Shown piece by piece: positions 15,765-15,956 of a DNA stretch of 15,956 nucleotides. Both the position numbers and the translations under genes were made by a program. The notes beneath the pieces are model-generated. The model saw only the letters and a program-made list of their open reading frames with translations, had not been told where the DNA came from and ran no database searches. This stretch comes from an uncultured Odoribacter sp. GTDB taxonomy: Bacteria; Bacteroidota; Bacteroidia; Bacteroidales; Marinifilaceae. The DNA is taken from contig URJC01000023.1 of the NCBI GenBank assembly GCA_900548135.1, forward strand, positions 1 to 15,956, read 5' to 3'. Every line of letters starts with the position of its first letter. The first letter of the stretch is position 1.

Positions 15765-15956
15765 TTATTGCTTTCCTTGATTGGCAACAGCTTCCATCAT
15801 CTTTTTAATTTCTTCGGGATCACCCAGAAAATAATCATTAATCAGACGCAGGTCATCGTCAAAATCAAAAACATAAGGTACAGCGGTAGGCAAATTAAGT
15901 CCAACAATATCTTCATCAGAAATATTTTTCAGGTATTTGATAATTCCTCTCAAACT
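15765..15956 (-). CDS. gpmA: 2,3-bisphosphoglycerate-dependent phosphoglycerate mutase (partial, 5' end outside window)
   Basis: The C-terminal 63 residues of GpmA, which interconverts 3- and 2-phosphoglycerate in glycolysis. The segment reads [44 protein letters not shown] and VANQGKQ. The pattern ISDEDIV...LNxPT.xP.V, an acidic FDDDL, and a terminal YLGD...VANQGK is characteristic of dPGM C-termini. The catalytic histidines lie upstream, outside the window. The frame is open to the last base, so no start is assigned. It converges with fbaB across a shared hairpin. Confidence 0.93.
   Translation of the reverse strand, partial: SLRGIIKYLKNISDEDIVGLNLPTAVPYVFDFDDDLRLINDYFLGDPEEIKKMMEAVANQGKQ

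Noticed and set aside
15765..15953. Complete 62-residue small protein starting at 15953 with TTG
   Set aside because: It is the C-terminus of GpmA, and the frame stays open to the window edge.
1..15956. Mobile element, defence system or phage genes
   Set aside because: No transposase, integrase, terminal repeats, CRISPR repeats or defence-type domains were found on either strand.

Overview
The window is a mostly housekeeping stretch of a Bacteroidota chromosome, most likely Bacteroidales. The evidence is AT-rich DNA with tight gene packing, repeated TAnnTTTG promoter -7 elements ahead of transcription units, start codons that mostly lack Shine-Dalgarno sequences, and proteins with Bacteroidota signatures (DUF3078 outer-membrane barrel, Bacteroidota-type nucleoid-associated protein, class I aldolase, RsmI-like second paralog). 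Genus is not resolved. I see no rRNA, tRNA, CRISPR array, insertion sequence or phage gene.

Layout. (1) 1-1996, minus: 5' two thirds of uvrA, cut by the window edge, with its own promoter just downstream of a perfect terminator. (2) 2052-3284, minus: compact operon rpsF-rpsR-rplI (bS6, bS18, bL9) with the best promoter in the window and a strong terminator. rpsR and especially rplI carry real Shine-Dalgarno sequences, unlike the other genes here. (3) 3398-7962, minus: four-gene operon of SDR oxidoreductase, N-terminally extended DUF3078 outer-membrane protein, nucleoid-associated protein and MltG transglycosylase, with gaps of 7-25 bases. (4) 8163-12846, minus: PhnP-like metallo-hydrolase, gyrA, then a secreted TPR protein. 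(5) 12940-13656, plus: RsmI-like methyltransferase, divergent from the hydrolase over a 93-base spacer with a -7 element for each direction. (6) 13661-14539, minus: EamA transporter gene interrupted by two adjacent in-frame stop codons. (7) 14637-15956: class I fructose-bisphosphate aldolase (plus) convergent with the 3' end of gpmA (minus), sharing a 15-bp hairpin terminator.

How the genes relate. Regions 1, 2 and 4 are core information processing (DNA repair, ribosome, topology). Region 3 is largely cell-envelope work. Region 7 holds two glycolytic enzymes. The points most worth a second look are the Shine-Dalgarno sequences in the operon for bS6 and bS18, which are themselves part of the structure that hides the anti-Shine-Dalgarno in Bacteroidota ribosomes; the tandem stops in the transporter; and the extended DUF3078 protein with a C8 tract. 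I found no clear new multi-gene system. No gene-free stretch exceeds 300 bases; the longest are 7963-8162 and 3215-3397.
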